Shown here piece by piece: positions 1 to 9,180 of a DNA stretch of 64,000 nucleotides. This stretch comes from Candidatus Manganitrophus noduliformans (GTDB lineage Bacteria > Nitrospirota > Nitrospiria > SBBL01 > Manganitrophaceae). Location: NCBI RefSeq assembly GCF_012184425.1, contig NZ_VTOW01000001.1, forward strand, positions 1,364,001 to 1,428,000. The letters are read 5' to 3'. Numbering within the stretch: position 1 is the first letter of the stretch; every line of letters starts with the position of its first letter. The notes under the pieces are model-generated. The model did not search any database. It had not been told where the DNA came from and was given only the letters and a program-made list of their open reading frames with translations. Position numbers and translations under genes: made by a program.

Positions 1-43
1 TTCCAAGCGAGGGTTAAGTGAGCCGATCGGTAAGGGTTGTAAA

Positions 44-1156
44 ATGATTGATCGAAGAAGCATTGCCGGCTACGACTGGCTTCTCTTTGTCGTTGTGATT
101 CTTATTTTGGGGATCGGCGTCGTCTCGATATACAGCGTCACGTCCGCCTCCGAGGCTCGCTCGCCGCTCTACATGAAGCAGATTTACTGGATCATTCTCG
201 GGTGGGTCGTCTTCCTGGTGATGGCCTGGATCGACTACCATGAAATCGCCCGATTCGCTTACCCGATTTATGCGGTGACCTTGCTCCTTTTGGTCTTGGT
301 TCTCTTTATCGGCCGGACCGCGCTGGGAGCGCAGCGGTGGCTCTCGTTCGGTTTTTTTAACATGCAGCCATCGGAGCTGGCGAAAATCAGCCTCTTACTG
401 GTCTCGGCGAAATATTTCTCGGACTACTTTCCAAAAAAAGGGCTGAACCTCCGCCAGCTGCTGGTTCCGGGGGGATTGGTCCTTTTGCCGGTGCTCCTCA
501 TCCTGAAACAGCCCGATCTTGGGACCTCCCTGGCGATTTCGTCGGTTTTCTTCAGCATGGTCTTAGTGATCGGGTTGCGCTCCAAGTTCCTGATCTATTT
601 CTCCCTCATGTCTCTGATGATGTTCCCTTTCTTATGGCAGTTTTTCTGGAATCGTCTAAGGGGTTATCAGCGGGAACGCCTTCTGACGTTCGTCGATCCG
701 ACCAACGATCCGACCGGAACCGGCTATCATATCATCCAGTCGAAGATTGCGATCGGGTCGGGGGGACTTTTTGGAAAGGGGCTCTTCGGCGGGACCCAGA
801 GTCAATTGAAGTTTCTTCCGGAGAGCCACACCGACTTCATCTTCTCGGTTTTTTCCGAGGAGTGGGGCTTCGTTGGAATTTTCGTTTTTTTCATGCTCTT
901 CTTCTTTTTGCTCCTTTGGGGGGTTGAGATCGCTTACAAGGCCAAAGATGTGCTCGGGTCGCTCCTGGCGGTCGGGATCATCGGTCTGATTTCGTTTTAT
1001 TTCCTGGTAAACGTCGGGATGACGTTGGGGGTCATGCCGGTGGTCGGGGTTCCGCTCCCGCTGGTCAGTTACGGGGGAACCTCCATGGTCACCACCATGG
1101 GTTTGCTTGGGCTTCTTTTCAATGTTAAACTGAGACGATTTATGTTATTTTACTGA
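44..1156 (+). CDS. rodA: RodA, SEDS-family peptidoglycan glycosyltransferase
   Basis: RodA polymerises lipid II into glycan strands in the inner membrane as part of the elongasome, together with its class B penicillin-binding protein partner. The 370-residue product is almost entirely hydrophobic, with about ten membrane segments. It carries the SEDS signature around residues 225-280: FVDPTNDPTGTGYH, GKGLFGGTQSQLKFLPESHTDF, with the conserved Asp at about residue 264 inside ESHTDF. The C-terminal PLPLVSYGGTS motif is also present. The start is supported by AAGGG seven bases upstream of the ATG. The first 20 bases of the window read as a possible end of an upstream gene (PSEG-stop), which could be the PBP2 gene, but this is too short to assign. 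The stop lies 75 bases before the next start, so rodA and the RNase gene are probably cotranscribed, as in many mre/mrd loci. Confidence 0.95.
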   Translation: MIDRRSIAGYDWLLFVVVILILGIGVVSIYSVTSASEARSPLYMKQIYWIILGWVVFLVMAWIDYHEIARFAYPIYAVTLLLLVLVLFIGRTALGAQRWLSFGFFNMQPSELAKISLLLVSAKYFSDYFPKKGLNLRQLLVPGGLVLLPVLLILKQPDLGTSLAISSVFFSMVLVIGLRSKFLIYFSLMSLMMFPFLWQFFWNRLRGYQRERLLTFVDPTNDPTGTGYHIIQSKIAIGSGGLFGKGLFGGTQSQLKFLPESHTDFIFSVFSEEWGFVGIFVFFMLFFFLLLWGVEIAYKAKDVLGSLLAVGIIGLISFYFLVNVGMTLGVMPVVGVPLPLVSYGGTSMVTTMGLLGLLFNVKLRRFMLFY

Positions 1157-1231
1157 TTCATGGGGAAACTCGGCGTTTCGTTCCCGGTTGGGACGATGCA
1201 CGAGCAGACCCCCTACGCATTGAGGATTCTT

Positions 1232-2782
1232 ATGTCAATTGAGATTGTGATCAATTCCACCCGCGAAGAGACGCGGGTCGCCCTTCTCGAAAATAAAATT
1301 GTCACCGAGCTCTATTTCGACCGGAAAAAAGACCGCGGCATCGTCGGCAACGTTTACAAGGGGAAGGTCGTCAAGGTCCTGCCGGGAATGCAGGCCGCCT
1401 TTGTCGATATCGCCACTGAGAAAGCCGCCTTCCTCTACGTCGCCGATGTCATGACCAACATGGACGATTACGGCCATATGATGGAAGAGGCCGAGGAGGT
1501 CGAAGAAGAGCCGCTGGAGTTCGAAGAGACATCCGAAGCGACGCAGGTCCCGGTCATGACGCGGCCGAAGAAGGGCTCTTCCCAGACGATTGAAGATCTC
1601 CTCCAGGAGGGGCAGGAGGTGGTGGTCCAGGTCTCCAAGGAACCGATCGGGACGAAGGGTCCGCGGGTGACCACCTACATTTCCCTTCCCGGACGCTACC
1701 TCGTCTACATGCCGACGGTCAACCATGTCGGGGTTTCCCGCCGGATCGGCCGAGAGGACGAGCGCCATCGTCTGAAAGACATGATTCTCCGGCTGAGAAA
1801 ACCGGGGGCCGGATACATCGTTCGAACCGTGAGCGACGGCATCACCGAAGAGGAGTTCAAACAGGATATCGAATTCCTGGAGGTGGTTTGGCAGAACATT
1901 CTCAAGAAGCGGGATAAATTGCCGGCGCCGGCGTTGCTTCATACCGACCTGGACCTGGTCTTCAGAACGGTTCGAGACCTCTTTACAAAAGATGTCGACA
2001 AGCTGACCATCGATTCCAAGCCCGAATATGAACGGATCAAAGAGTTCGTCGGCACCTATCTTCCGAGTTTTCTCCCCCGTGTGGAGCTCTGGGATAAGGA
2101 TGAGCCGGTTTACGACGCCTACGGTCTTGAGATGGAAATCTCCAAGGCGAAGAACCGGCGGGTCTGGCTGAAATCGGGAGGATACATCGTCATCGATCAT
2201 GCTGAAGCGCTGACGGTGATCGACGTCAACACCGGCCGATTCGTCGGGAAACGCGACCTGGAAGAGACGATTTTGAAGACCAACCTGGAGGCGGTGAAGG
2301 AGATCGCCTACCAGCTGCGTCTTCGGAACATCGGCGGGATCATCATTATCGATTTCATCGATATGGAAAAGGAGAAGAACCGCGAGAAGGTCTTCAATGC
2401 CCTCCACGACGCGGTCAGCACCGACAAGGCCCGAACCCATCTCTTGAAGATCTCCGAGCTCGGCCTGGTGCAAATGTCCCGTGAGCGGACCCGCGAGGAC
2501 ATCTTGCGGATCCTTTGCGAGCCCTGCCCGTATTGCGAGGGGAGAGGCTATACCAAGTCTCCCACCACCATCTGTTACGAGATCTTCCGTGAGATCCGCC
2601 GGATCGGCTCCTCCCCCCGGGACAAAAAGATCATCATCGGGGTGCACCCGACCGTCGCCAATCTGCTCTACGATGAAGAGCGGCATGGAGTGGAGGAGTT
2701 GGAGCGGGAGTATCATAAGAAAATCATCATCAAGGCCGACTCCAATCTCCATATCGAACAGTATGATATTGTGACCCTCTGA
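1232..2782 (+). CDS. rng: Ribonuclease G/E family endoribonuclease
   Basis: This is a single-strand-specific endoribonuclease for rRNA processing and mRNA turnover, acting in the cytoplasm. The product begins MSIEIVINSTREETRVALLE, typical of RNase G. An S1-type RNA-binding region follows (about residues 35-170) and contains a strongly acidic insertion (EEAEEVEEEPLEFEE) not seen in E. coli RNase G. The nuclease core has the metal-binding aspartates in VIDVNTGRFVGKRD and IIIIDFIDM. The CEPCPYCEGRGY segment matches the zinc-link of the family. An in-frame start exists 72 bases upstream (position 1160), but the family-like N-terminus and a GAGGA ribosome site place the start here. At about 516 residues it lacks the long C-terminal degradosome scaffold of RNase E, so RNase G is the better name. 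A hairpin terminator follows directly. Confidence 0.93.
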   Translation: MSIEIVINSTREETRVALLENKIVTELYFDRKKDRGIVGNVYKGKVVKVLPGMQAAFVDIATEKAAFLYVADVMTNMDDYGHMMEEAEEVEEEPLEFEETSEATQVPVMTRPKKGSSQTIEDLLQEGQEVVVQVSKEPIGTKGPRVTTYISLPGRYLVYMPTVNHVGVSRRIGREDERHRLKDMILRLRKPGAGYIVRTVSDGITEEEFKQDIEFLEVVWQNILKKRDKLPAPALLHTDLDLVFRTVRDLFTKDVDKLTIDSKPEYERIKEFVGTYLPSFLPRVELWDKDEPVYDAYGLEMEISKAKNRRVWLKSGGYIVIDHAEALTVIDVNTGRFVGKRDLEETILKTNLEAVKEIAYQLRLRNIGGIIIIDFIDMEKEKNREKVFNALHDAVSTDKARTHLLKISELGLVQMSRERTREDILRILCEPCPYCEGRGYTKSPTTICYEIFREIRRIGSSPRDKKIIIGVHPTVANLLYDEERHGVEELEREYHKKIIIKADSNLHIEQYDIVTL

Positions 2783-2802
2783 TTCCTACGTGACTCATAA
2801 CC

Positions 2803-2838
2803 AAAAGGGTGGGATGCCTTCGCGTTCCCACCCTTTTT
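2803..2838 (+). terminator. Intrinsic terminator after the RNase G gene
   Basis: AAAAGGGTGGGA (2803-2814) pairs with TCCCACCCTTTTT (2826-2838), with an 11-base loop and a run of five T at the 3' side. It lies 20 bases after the RNase stop and separates rodA-rng from the next gene. Confidence 0.88.
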
Positions 2839-3055
2839 ATCTCCTCGTCATAAGGATTTACCCTGCCGGTTTCGATACTTGCCTGCATATTTCGGGATCC
2901 TGTTTGCACACTTTCCTCATCGTTCTTCGAATCTCTTTTTTAAATCCTGCTAAATCAGGCGAATAAAGAGACGGTCCTCTTATTGCAATTTTTGTCTCCC
3001 ACCGAAGCGCCGAAACGGCCTCGGGTTATTGGGGGCCTTCCTATTGATTCAAAAG

Positions 3056-5404
3056 ATGCAATTCCAGCCACTGCTGTTGTTCGTTCTCCTGCTCCTTGCC
3101 GCGTGCGGCAGCGGAGGAGGGGGGGAGATTGGGGCTCCGACCGTTTCAGAAACGACTCCTCCGAACCAGGCGACGAATGTCGGGGTTGATTCTCATATCA
3201 CCGCCAAGTTTTCTTCATCGATCGATCCGGTTACGGTGAATGACAAGACCTTCATCGTGATCGATATGACCGGAACAGTCGACTATCGCGATAAAACAGC
3301 AATTTTTACCCCTTCCTCCCCCTTCGAGAGAGGAAGGCGGTACAACGCGATCCTTACCACCGGGATCAAAGACCTCGACGGCATTCCCCTTCCATCCAAC
3401 TTCACCTGGGCCTTTGAAACGGAGGGTGGTCTCGATACAACCCCTCCTTCGATCGAGGCGACCGTTCCAAGGGACCAAGCGACCGGGGTATCCTCCACCT
3501 CTTCGATTCGGATCGTCTTCTCGGAGTCGATCGATTCCGCCAGCATTCATGAAGGGACTTTTTTCGTGAATGGAGGGGTCACGGGGACCTATCGTTATGA
3601 CGAGCCGAATCGAACGGCGATATTAACCCCTTCACGACCGCTTTCTTCCTCGACCGTGATCACGGTCACTGTGACAAGAGGTGTGACCGATCTGGCTGGA
3701 AATCCATTGGAGAGCGACTTTACCTGGTCTTTTACGACCGCCTCCGGCTCCGACCGGACCCCTCCCAGCATTGTTACGAAAACCCCCGGCGAGAACGCCC
3801 AGAACGTTTCGGTCAACAGCAACATCTCGGCGACTTTCGATGAGGATATCGATCCGGCGTCGCTCCAGTCTCATTTTATTTTGACGGGACCCTCCGGAGA
3901 GGAGATTCCGGTCCGCCTTTCGTATAATGTCGGATCGAACACGGCGACCCTTGATCCGGAGGCCGATCTGGCGTTCGACACGAGGTATCAGGTCTTTGTA
4001 GGGAGAGGGGTCAGAGATTTGAGCGGCAATGCCGCCTCTTCGGATGTCAGCTGGTTTTTCACCACCGGCCGGGCCCCTGATATTACTCTTCCCGTGTTGA
4101 CCGAACAGCAACCGGGAGGAGACGGCGTGCCGGTCAGAAGCTTGATTACGGTCACTTTCAGTGAACCGATCAAACCTGAAACATTGAACGGAAACTTTAT
4201 CGTCAGCAGCAATCAAGGGAGCCTCCCAGGCCAAATCAACTACGATGCCCGCTCCCTCCTGGCGATCTTCAACCCCTCCGGGCCGAGGCTGGAGTATGAC
4301 ACCACTTATACCGTTCTTCTCACGCAGGGAATTGAAGATCTCGCCGGGAACCGGCTCGCGCAGGTCAGCTGGACATTCACCACAATCGATCCTCCGCGGG
4401 TGACCGGGATGTCTCCCGCCGGGCAGGGGGTCTCGACCAATCCCCCCCCCGTTATTCAGGCGGTTTTTTCTCGCGAGATGAATCAGAGCAGCATCACTCA
4501 GAGCAGCTTTCAGGTTGTCCGTGTCGACCCGTTCACCCAACAGGGGGTCACCGTTCCCGGGTTGATTTCCTATGCCAATGCGATTGCGACCTTTACCCCG
4601 AGCGTTCCTCTTTCGGACAACACCCTTTACCGGGTGACCGTCACGACGGGGGTCGAGGATGCCGACGAAAACCCGCTCCCGGCCGAAGTAACCTGGACCT
4701 TTCAAACGGCGGCCCCGCCCGATCCGGCGCCGCGGGTCGCTTCGACGGCGCCGGCCGATGGAACCGTCGACGTCTCGGTGAATATTTCGAGTCTCTCCGC
4801 TCAATTTATGCGGCCGATCGATCCTTCGAGCCTTCTGGGTCAATTTGAAGTCCGGGAGACGAACGGGGTCTGCTGTCTGCCGAGGAGAATAGAATATGAC
4901 GCCGGCCGGCAACGGGCGATGTTGGTCTTCACCGGAGGACCGCTGGCATACAATACCTCCTATACGGCGGTGCTCGGGGCGGGGATTCGATCCACCTCCG
5001 GGACGCCGATGGGGAGTGACTTTGTCTGGACCTTTACCACCGAGGCGGCCCCTGATACTACACCCCCTTCGGTGACGGGGGGAGATCCCCCCGACGGCGC
5101 TCGCGACGTTCCGGCGACCGATCTCTCCGGGCAGCCGTTTCAGATTCGCGTCGATTTCAGCGAGCCGATCCTCTCTTCTACGGTGACCGCCGCAACGTTT
5201 GTCGTGAGGAGAGTCGAGTCGGAGTTCGATAAACCGGAAATCTCCGGCACCCGTCGAACGGAATCATCCTCTCTCTTTTTCGTCCCTTCCTTTCCTTACG
5301 ATCCCGGAAAGACGTATGAGGTGATCCTGACCACCGGGATCACCGATTTGGCCGGAAACCCCCTTCCATCCGATGTTGTTCGGTCGCTCACGACGGCGCC
5401 GTAA
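3056..5404 (+). CDS. Lipoprotein with seven tandem bacterial Ig-like (Big_5) domains
   Basis: This is an exported, probably surface-exposed lipoprotein of about 782 residues. The N-terminus is MQFQPLLLFVLLLLAACGSG, a signal peptide with lipobox LAAC, followed by a glycine-rich linker. The rest consists of seven repeats of about 105 residues. Each begins near 'TPPS...P..QATxVS', has an 'I.ATFSE.IDP.S' strand, a 'YD...ATLTP..PL...T.Y.V.V..GV.DLAGNPL' stretch, and ends 'WSFTT'. This is the SbsA/Big_5 Ig-like pattern. The fold is used in adhesins, S-layer-type and scaffold proteins; no enzymatic domain is seen. TTG codons at 3029 and 3044 are in frame. The ATG is chosen because it gives a clean lipoprotein signal, but GGGGG at 3030-3034 would suit the TTG at 3044. 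The gene stands alone between a terminator and the dprA promoter. A related Ig-like domain occurs at 58442-59563. Confidence 0.8.
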   Translation: MQFQPLLLFVLLLLAACGSGGGGEIGAPTVSETTPPNQATNVGVDSHITAKFSSSIDPVTVNDKTFIVIDMTGTVDYRDKTAIFTPSSPFERGRRYNAILTTGIKDLDGIPLPSNFTWAFETEGGLDTTPPSIEATVPRDQATGVSSTSSIRIVFSESIDSASIHEGTFFVNGGVTGTYRYDEPNRTAILTPSRPLSSSTVITVTVTRGVTDLAGNPLESDFTWSFTTASGSDRTPPSIVTKTPGENAQNVSVNSNISATFDEDIDPASLQSHFILTGPSGEEIPVRLSYNVGSNTATLDPEADLAFDTRYQVFVGRGVRDLSGNAASSDVSWFFTTGRAPDITLPVLTEQQPGGDGVPVRSLITVTFSEPIKPETLNGNFIVSSNQGSLPGQINYDARSLLAIFNPSGPRLEYDTTYTVLLTQGIEDLAGNRLAQVSWTFTTIDPPRVTGMSPAGQGVSTNPPPVIQAVFSREMNQSSITQSSFQVVRVDPFTQQGVTVPGLISYANAIATFTPSVPLSDNTLYRVTVTTGVEDADENPLPAEVTWTFQTAAPPDPAPRVASTAPADGTVDVSVNISSLSAQFMRPIDPSSLLGQFEVRETNGVCCLPRRIEYDAGRQRAMLVFTGGPLAYNTSYTAVLGAGIRSTSGTPMGSDFVWTFTTEAAPDTTPPSVTGGDPPDGARDVPATDLSGQPFQIRVDFSEPILSSTVTAATFVVRRVESEFDKPEISGTRRTESSSLFFVPSFPYDPGKTYEVILTTGITDLAGNPLPSDVVRSLTTAP

Positions 5405-5527
5405 AAGTTTCCAGGTCCTGGGAGGGGCGCCGTTTTCCTTCCTAAAGACGCTTGCTTCCTATGCTCCTGAGTCGTTGACTTTGATCGCCTTTCATGAAGG
5501 CCGTCTCCTCCATGATCCCCCTTCGGC

Positions 5528-5555
5528 TTGACAGTCCCCCGATCTTCTGTATAAT
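5528..5555 (+). promoter_or_regulatory. Consensus sigma-70 promoter for dprA
   Basis: A perfect TTGACA (5528-5533) and a perfect TATAAT (5550-5555) are separated by 16 bases. Transcription would start near 5562, about 19 bases before the dprA ATG at 5581. The in-frame ATG at 5554 lies inside the -10 box, so it cannot be the start on this transcript. Confidence 0.82.
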
Positions 5556-5580
5556 GAACCCCCATTTCCGGCGAGGGGGG

Positions 5581-6663
5581 ATGGAACGCTATCGATCTTG
5601 GTTGGCCTTGAAGCGGGTGACCGGTGTTGGGAACGTCCTCTATCGGCGGCTGCTCGACAGATTCAAGACGCCCGACGCAGTCTTCGCCGCAGGTGAAGAG
5701 GCGCTTCAGACGGTGGCCGGGGTTTCCCTCGACCTTGCAAAGGCGATCTGCAGCTTTGCCGCGTTCGATCAGGTGGACCGTGAGATTGAGAAGCTCGATG
5801 CGTTGGGGGTGACGCTCCTCTCCCTTCAAGATCCCGATTATCCGCCGCTGCTTGCGGCGATCTATGATCCTCCCCCGTTTCTCTATGTGAAAGGAGACCC
5901 TCAAACCGCCAATCCCTATCCGGTGGCGGTGGTCGGGAGCCGGCGGGCGAGTCACTATGGGAAGACCGTGGCTGAACGGCTCAGCCGGGAGTTGGCGGAG
6001 CAGGGGGTGACGATCGTCAGCGGTTTTGCGAGAGGGATCGACGCGTTGGCCCATCACGCGGCGCTGGCGGCGGGGGCGAGAACGATCGCGGTCCTCGGCA
6101 CGGGAATCGATCGGATCTATCCCCCCGAGCACCGTCGCCTCTATAAGGAAATATCGGAGCAGGGACTCATCCTTTCCGAATTCCCGCTGGGGGCCTTGCC
6201 GGAGGCGCACCACTTCCCTCAGCGAAACCGGGTGATCAGCGGGTTGTCGCTCGGCTGTCTTGTCGTCGAAGCGACCCTGGAGAGCGGATCGCTGATCACC
6301 GCCCGGTGTGCCCTCGATCAGGGAAGAGAGGTCTTCGCTGTTCCGGGATCGATCCTCTCCGAGACCACGGCAGGGACCCACCATCTGATCCGATCGGGGG
6401 CTAAACTGGTGGAACGGGTGGAAGATCTCTTGGAAGAGATTCTCCCTCAGGTAAGGAAGGTTCCAAGAGAATCGGCCTTTGCCCCTGTGCTGGAGGGTGA
6501 GGAAAAAAAGCTTTATGATCTCTTGGGTTTCGAGCCGAAGCACATCGATCAGCTGATCCATGAAAGCGCGCTGTCGACCGCTGCCGTCTCCGGTTTACTC
6601 CTGGCGTTGGAGCTGAGGGGAATCGCCCGCCAACTCACCGGAAAGTTTTATGTTAGAATATAG
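5581..6663 (+). CDS. dprA: DNA processing protein DprA (Smf)
   Basis: DprA loads RecA onto incoming single-stranded DNA during natural transformation. The product has an N-terminal helix-hairpin-helix/SAM-like region (RVTGVGNVLYRRLLDRF), then the DprA Rossmann fold (AVVGSRRASHYG, SGFARGIDALAHHAAL, LGTGIDRIYPPEHR, QRNRVISGLS, ESGSLITARCALDQGREVFAVPG). A small winged-helix-like C-terminal domain (about residues 300-360) follows. At about 360 residues it has the usual full length. The start is set by the promoter immediately upstream and a GAGGGGGG purine run directly before the ATG. It is followed after 29 bases by topA, a common pairing. No other competence gene is visible in the window, so DprA here says little about whether the cell is competent. 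Confidence 0.94.
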   Translation: MERYRSWLALKRVTGVGNVLYRRLLDRFKTPDAVFAAGEEALQTVAGVSLDLAKAICSFAAFDQVDREIEKLDALGVTLLSLQDPDYPPLLAAIYDPPPFLYVKGDPQTANPYPVAVVGSRRASHYGKTVAERLSRELAEQGVTIVSGFARGIDALAHHAALAAGARTIAVLGTGIDRIYPPEHRRLYKEISEQGLILSEFPLGALPEAHHFPQRNRVISGLSLGCLVVEATLESGSLITARCALDQGREVFAVPGSILSETTAGTHHLIRSGAKLVERVEDLLEEILPQVRKVPRESAFAPVLEGEEKKLYDLLGFEPKHIDQLIHESALSTAAVSGLLLALELRGIARQLTGKFYVRI

Positions 6664-6692
6664 AAGAACAAAAGAGGAAAACGGAGGCGTTA

Positions 6693-9062
6693 TTGGCCAA
6701 AGCAGTTAAAAAGAAAAAGGAATCGGGGAAGAGTGGCCCAGGGAAAGGGACGACCGCCGGTGCCCGGGGGAAAAAGACGGCCACACGGACGAAGTCGCTC
6801 GTGATTGTGGAGTCCCCTTCGAAGGCGAAGACGATCTCGAAATATTTGGGAAAGCAGTTTTCCGTGATGGCCTCGGTCGGGCATGTAAAAGACCTCCCCA
6901 AGTCGAAGTTCGGCATCGATATCGATCATGACTTTGAGCCGGAGTACACCGTCATCAAGGGAAAAGCGAAGGTCCTCTCCGAAATCAAAAAGGCGGCGAA
7001 GGAAGCCGATAAGATCTATCTGGCCCCCGACCCCGACCGGGAAGGGGAGGCGATCGCCTGGCATATCGCCCAAGAACTGAAATCGCGCAACGGCGATGTC
7101 TACCGGGTCCTTTTCAACGAAATTACCGAAAAGGCGATCCAGCGGGCGATGCAGTCGCCCGGCAACATCGACATGAAGCGGGTCAATGCCCAGCAGGCGC
7201 GCCGGGTCTTGGACCGGATCGTCGGTTATCGGATCAGTCCGCTCCTCTGGGAAAAGGTCCGCCGCGGTCTCTCCGCAGGCCGGGTCCAGTCGGTGGCGGT
7301 CCGTCTGATCTGCGAGCGGGAGGCGGAGGTCCTCGCCTTCGTTCCGGTAGAATATTGGAGCATCACGGCGAAGCTGCTGGGACCGAATCCCCCTCCGTTC
7401 GTCGCCCGGTTGATCCAGCGCGGAGGGGAGGCGATTGAGATGGGAAATGAGGCCGATGCGCAGGCGGTCCTCGAAGCGCTCCGTCCCCTTCCCTTTGTCG
7501 TCTCCAAGATCGAGAAAAAGGAGCGGAAGCGAAACCCGACCCCTCCCTTTACCACCAGCCGGTTGCAGCAGGAGGCGGTGCGCAAGCTTCATTTCACCCC
7601 GAAAAAGACGATGATGCTGGCGCAACAACTCTATGAAGGGGTCGAGACCCAGGCGGAAGGGGCGGTCGGTTTGATCACCTATATGCGGACCGACTCGGTC
7701 CGTGTCTCGCCCGACTTTCAGCAGGAGACGGCGGCGTGGATTCGTGGAAAATATGGAAACGAGTATGTTCCGGAGGCGGCCCCGGTTTATAAAAGCAAGA
7801 AGGGGGCGCAGGAGGGGCATGAGGCGATCCGTCCGACCTCGCTTGCGCGTGATCCCGAACAGCTCAAAGCCGATCTGACGAGGGACCAATACCTCCTCTA
7901 TAAATTGATCTGGAACCGGTTTGTAGCCAGCCAGATGACCCCGGCTGTCTTCGACGTGACCCGGATCGACATCACTGCGGGGGATTTCCTGCTGCGGGCC
8001 TCCGGAGCGATCATTAAATTCGCCGGCTTCTCCATCGTCTATATGGAAGGGAAAGAAGAAGGGATTCCGCAGGAGAAAAAGGAGGGGGAAGAGACGGAAG
8101 ATACCTCCGAAGAAGCGGTGATCCTGCCGGAGCTGACTGTCGGGCAGCGCCTGACCCTCCAATCGCTCGATCCGAAACAGCACTTTACGCAGCCTCCCCC
8201 CCGTTACAACGAGGCCCTGCTGATCCACGATCTGGAAGAGAAAGGGATTGGGCGACCCAGCACCTATGCTGCGATCATCTCGACCATTCAGGATCGAAAA
8301 TATGTCGAGAAGCGGGAGGCCCGCTTCTATCCGACCGAGTTGGGGAAGGTCGTCAATGAGCTTCTGATCCAGCATTTTCCCGATGTGGTGAATGTCGAGT
8401 TCACCGCCCAGATGGAAAATGAGCTCGATGGAATCGAAGACGGAGAAAAAGAGTGGGTCGCGACGGTCCGCGGGTTCTACGAGCCGTTCAGCAAAGAGTT
8501 TAATCGGGCGCAGGTCGAAATGCGGGATGTGAAGCGGGAAGAGACGCCGACCGACCTCACCTGTGAAAAGTGCGGCAAGCCGATGGTGATTAAATGGGGC
8601 CGCTTCGGCCGATTCATCGCCTGCTCCGGCTATCCCGACTGCAAGAACACCAAGGAGTTTGCCGAGACGGCCAATGGAATCGAGGTGGTGGAGAAAGAGA
8701 CCGCCACCAACGAGGTCTGTGAAAAATGCGGCAAGCCGATGGTGATCAAAAACGGCCGCTTCGGCCGATTCATGGCCTGCTCCGGTTATCCCGAGTGTGA
8801 GAATACCAAGCCGATCAGCACCGGCGTCGCCTGCCCCGAAGAGGGGTGCGGCGGGGCCCTCATCGAAAAGCGAACCCGGCGGGGAAAGAACTTTTTCGCC
8901 TGCAATCGCTATCCCAAATGTACTTTTGCCCTCTGGGAGCGTCCTGTTCCCCGGGCCTGTCCGGAATGTAAAGCCCCCTTCCTCATCGAGCGTCGCGAAC
9001 AGGGGGGCGGGATGAAGGTGGTCTGCCGAAACGAGGGGTGCGGCTTCGAAGATGCCGGTTGA
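6693..9062 (+). CDS. topA: DNA topoisomerase I
   Basis: This type IA topoisomerase relaxes negative supercoils. It has a basic Lys/Gly-rich leader of about 35 residues, then the TOPRIM domain (LVIVESPSKAKTISKYLG, with the acidic DPDREGEAIAWH motif), and the catalytic core with the active-site Tyr at about residue 330 in LITYMRTDSVRVSP. Four C-terminal zinc-ribbon modules follow. Two are near-identical, of the form CEKCGKPMVIK-x-GRFGRF-x-ACSGYP-x-C, then CPEEGCGG...CNRYPKC and CPECKAP...CRNEGCG. The start is a TTG with GGAGG six bases upstream; the basic leader is in frame and no better start is visible. A 118-base gap containing a 28-bp palindrome separates it from trmFO. Length (789 residues) and domain order are normal for the family. 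Confidence 0.96.
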   Translation: MAKAVKKKKESGKSGPGKGTTAGARGKKTATRTKSLVIVESPSKAKTISKYLGKQFSVMASVGHVKDLPKSKFGIDIDHDFEPEYTVIKGKAKVLSEIKKAAKEADKIYLAPDPDREGEAIAWHIAQELKSRNGDVYRVLFNEITEKAIQRAMQSPGNIDMKRVNAQQARRVLDRIVGYRISPLLWEKVRRGLSAGRVQSVAVRLICEREAEVLAFVPVEYWSITAKLLGPNPPPFVARLIQRGGEAIEMGNEADAQAVLEALRPLPFVVSKIEKKERKRNPTPPFTTSRLQQEAVRKLHFTPKKTMMLAQQLYEGVETQAEGAVGLITYMRTDSVRVSPDFQQETAAWIRGKYGNEYVPEAAPVYKSKKGAQEGHEAIRPTSLARDPEQLKADLTRDQYLLYKLIWNRFVASQMTPAVFDVTRIDITAGDFLLRASGAIIKFAGFSIVYMEGKEEGIPQEKKEGEETEDTSEEAVILPELTVGQRLTLQSLDPKQHFTQPPPRYNEALLIHDLEEKGIGRPSTYAAIISTIQDRKYVEKREARFYPTELGKVVNELLIQHFPDVVNVEFTAQMENELDGIEDGEKEWVATVRGFYEPFSKEFNRAQVEMRDVKREETPTDLTCEKCGKPMVIKWGRFGRFIACSGYPDCKNTKEFAETANGIEVVEKETATNEVCEKCGKPMVIKNGRFGRFMACSGYPECENTKPISTGVACPEEGCGGALIEKRTRRGKNFFACNRYPKCTFALWERPVPRACPECKAPFLIERREQGGGMKVVCRNEGCGFEDAG

Positions 9063-9123
9063 TTTTATCGCGCTCCTTCCCTTAGAATAATAAATTCAAT
9101 ACAGATCATCATTTCGAATTCAT

Positions 9124-9151
9124 GTAGGGGCACGACATGTCGTGCCCCTAC
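9124..9151 (+). repeat. 28-bp perfect palindrome (GTAGGGGC-type dispersed repeat)
   Basis: The arm GTAGGGGCACGACA (9124-9137) is followed directly by its exact reverse complement, ending CCCCTAC at 9151. It sits between topA and trmFO. Related shorter palindromes ending in CCCCTAC or CCTCTGC occur at 46796 and 47588, so this is probably a member of a dispersed REP-like family. It could also act as a transcript-end structure, but no T-run follows. Confidence 0.75.
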
Positions 9152-9180
9152 GATTTAAGGAAGGCATTACAGGGTCAATC

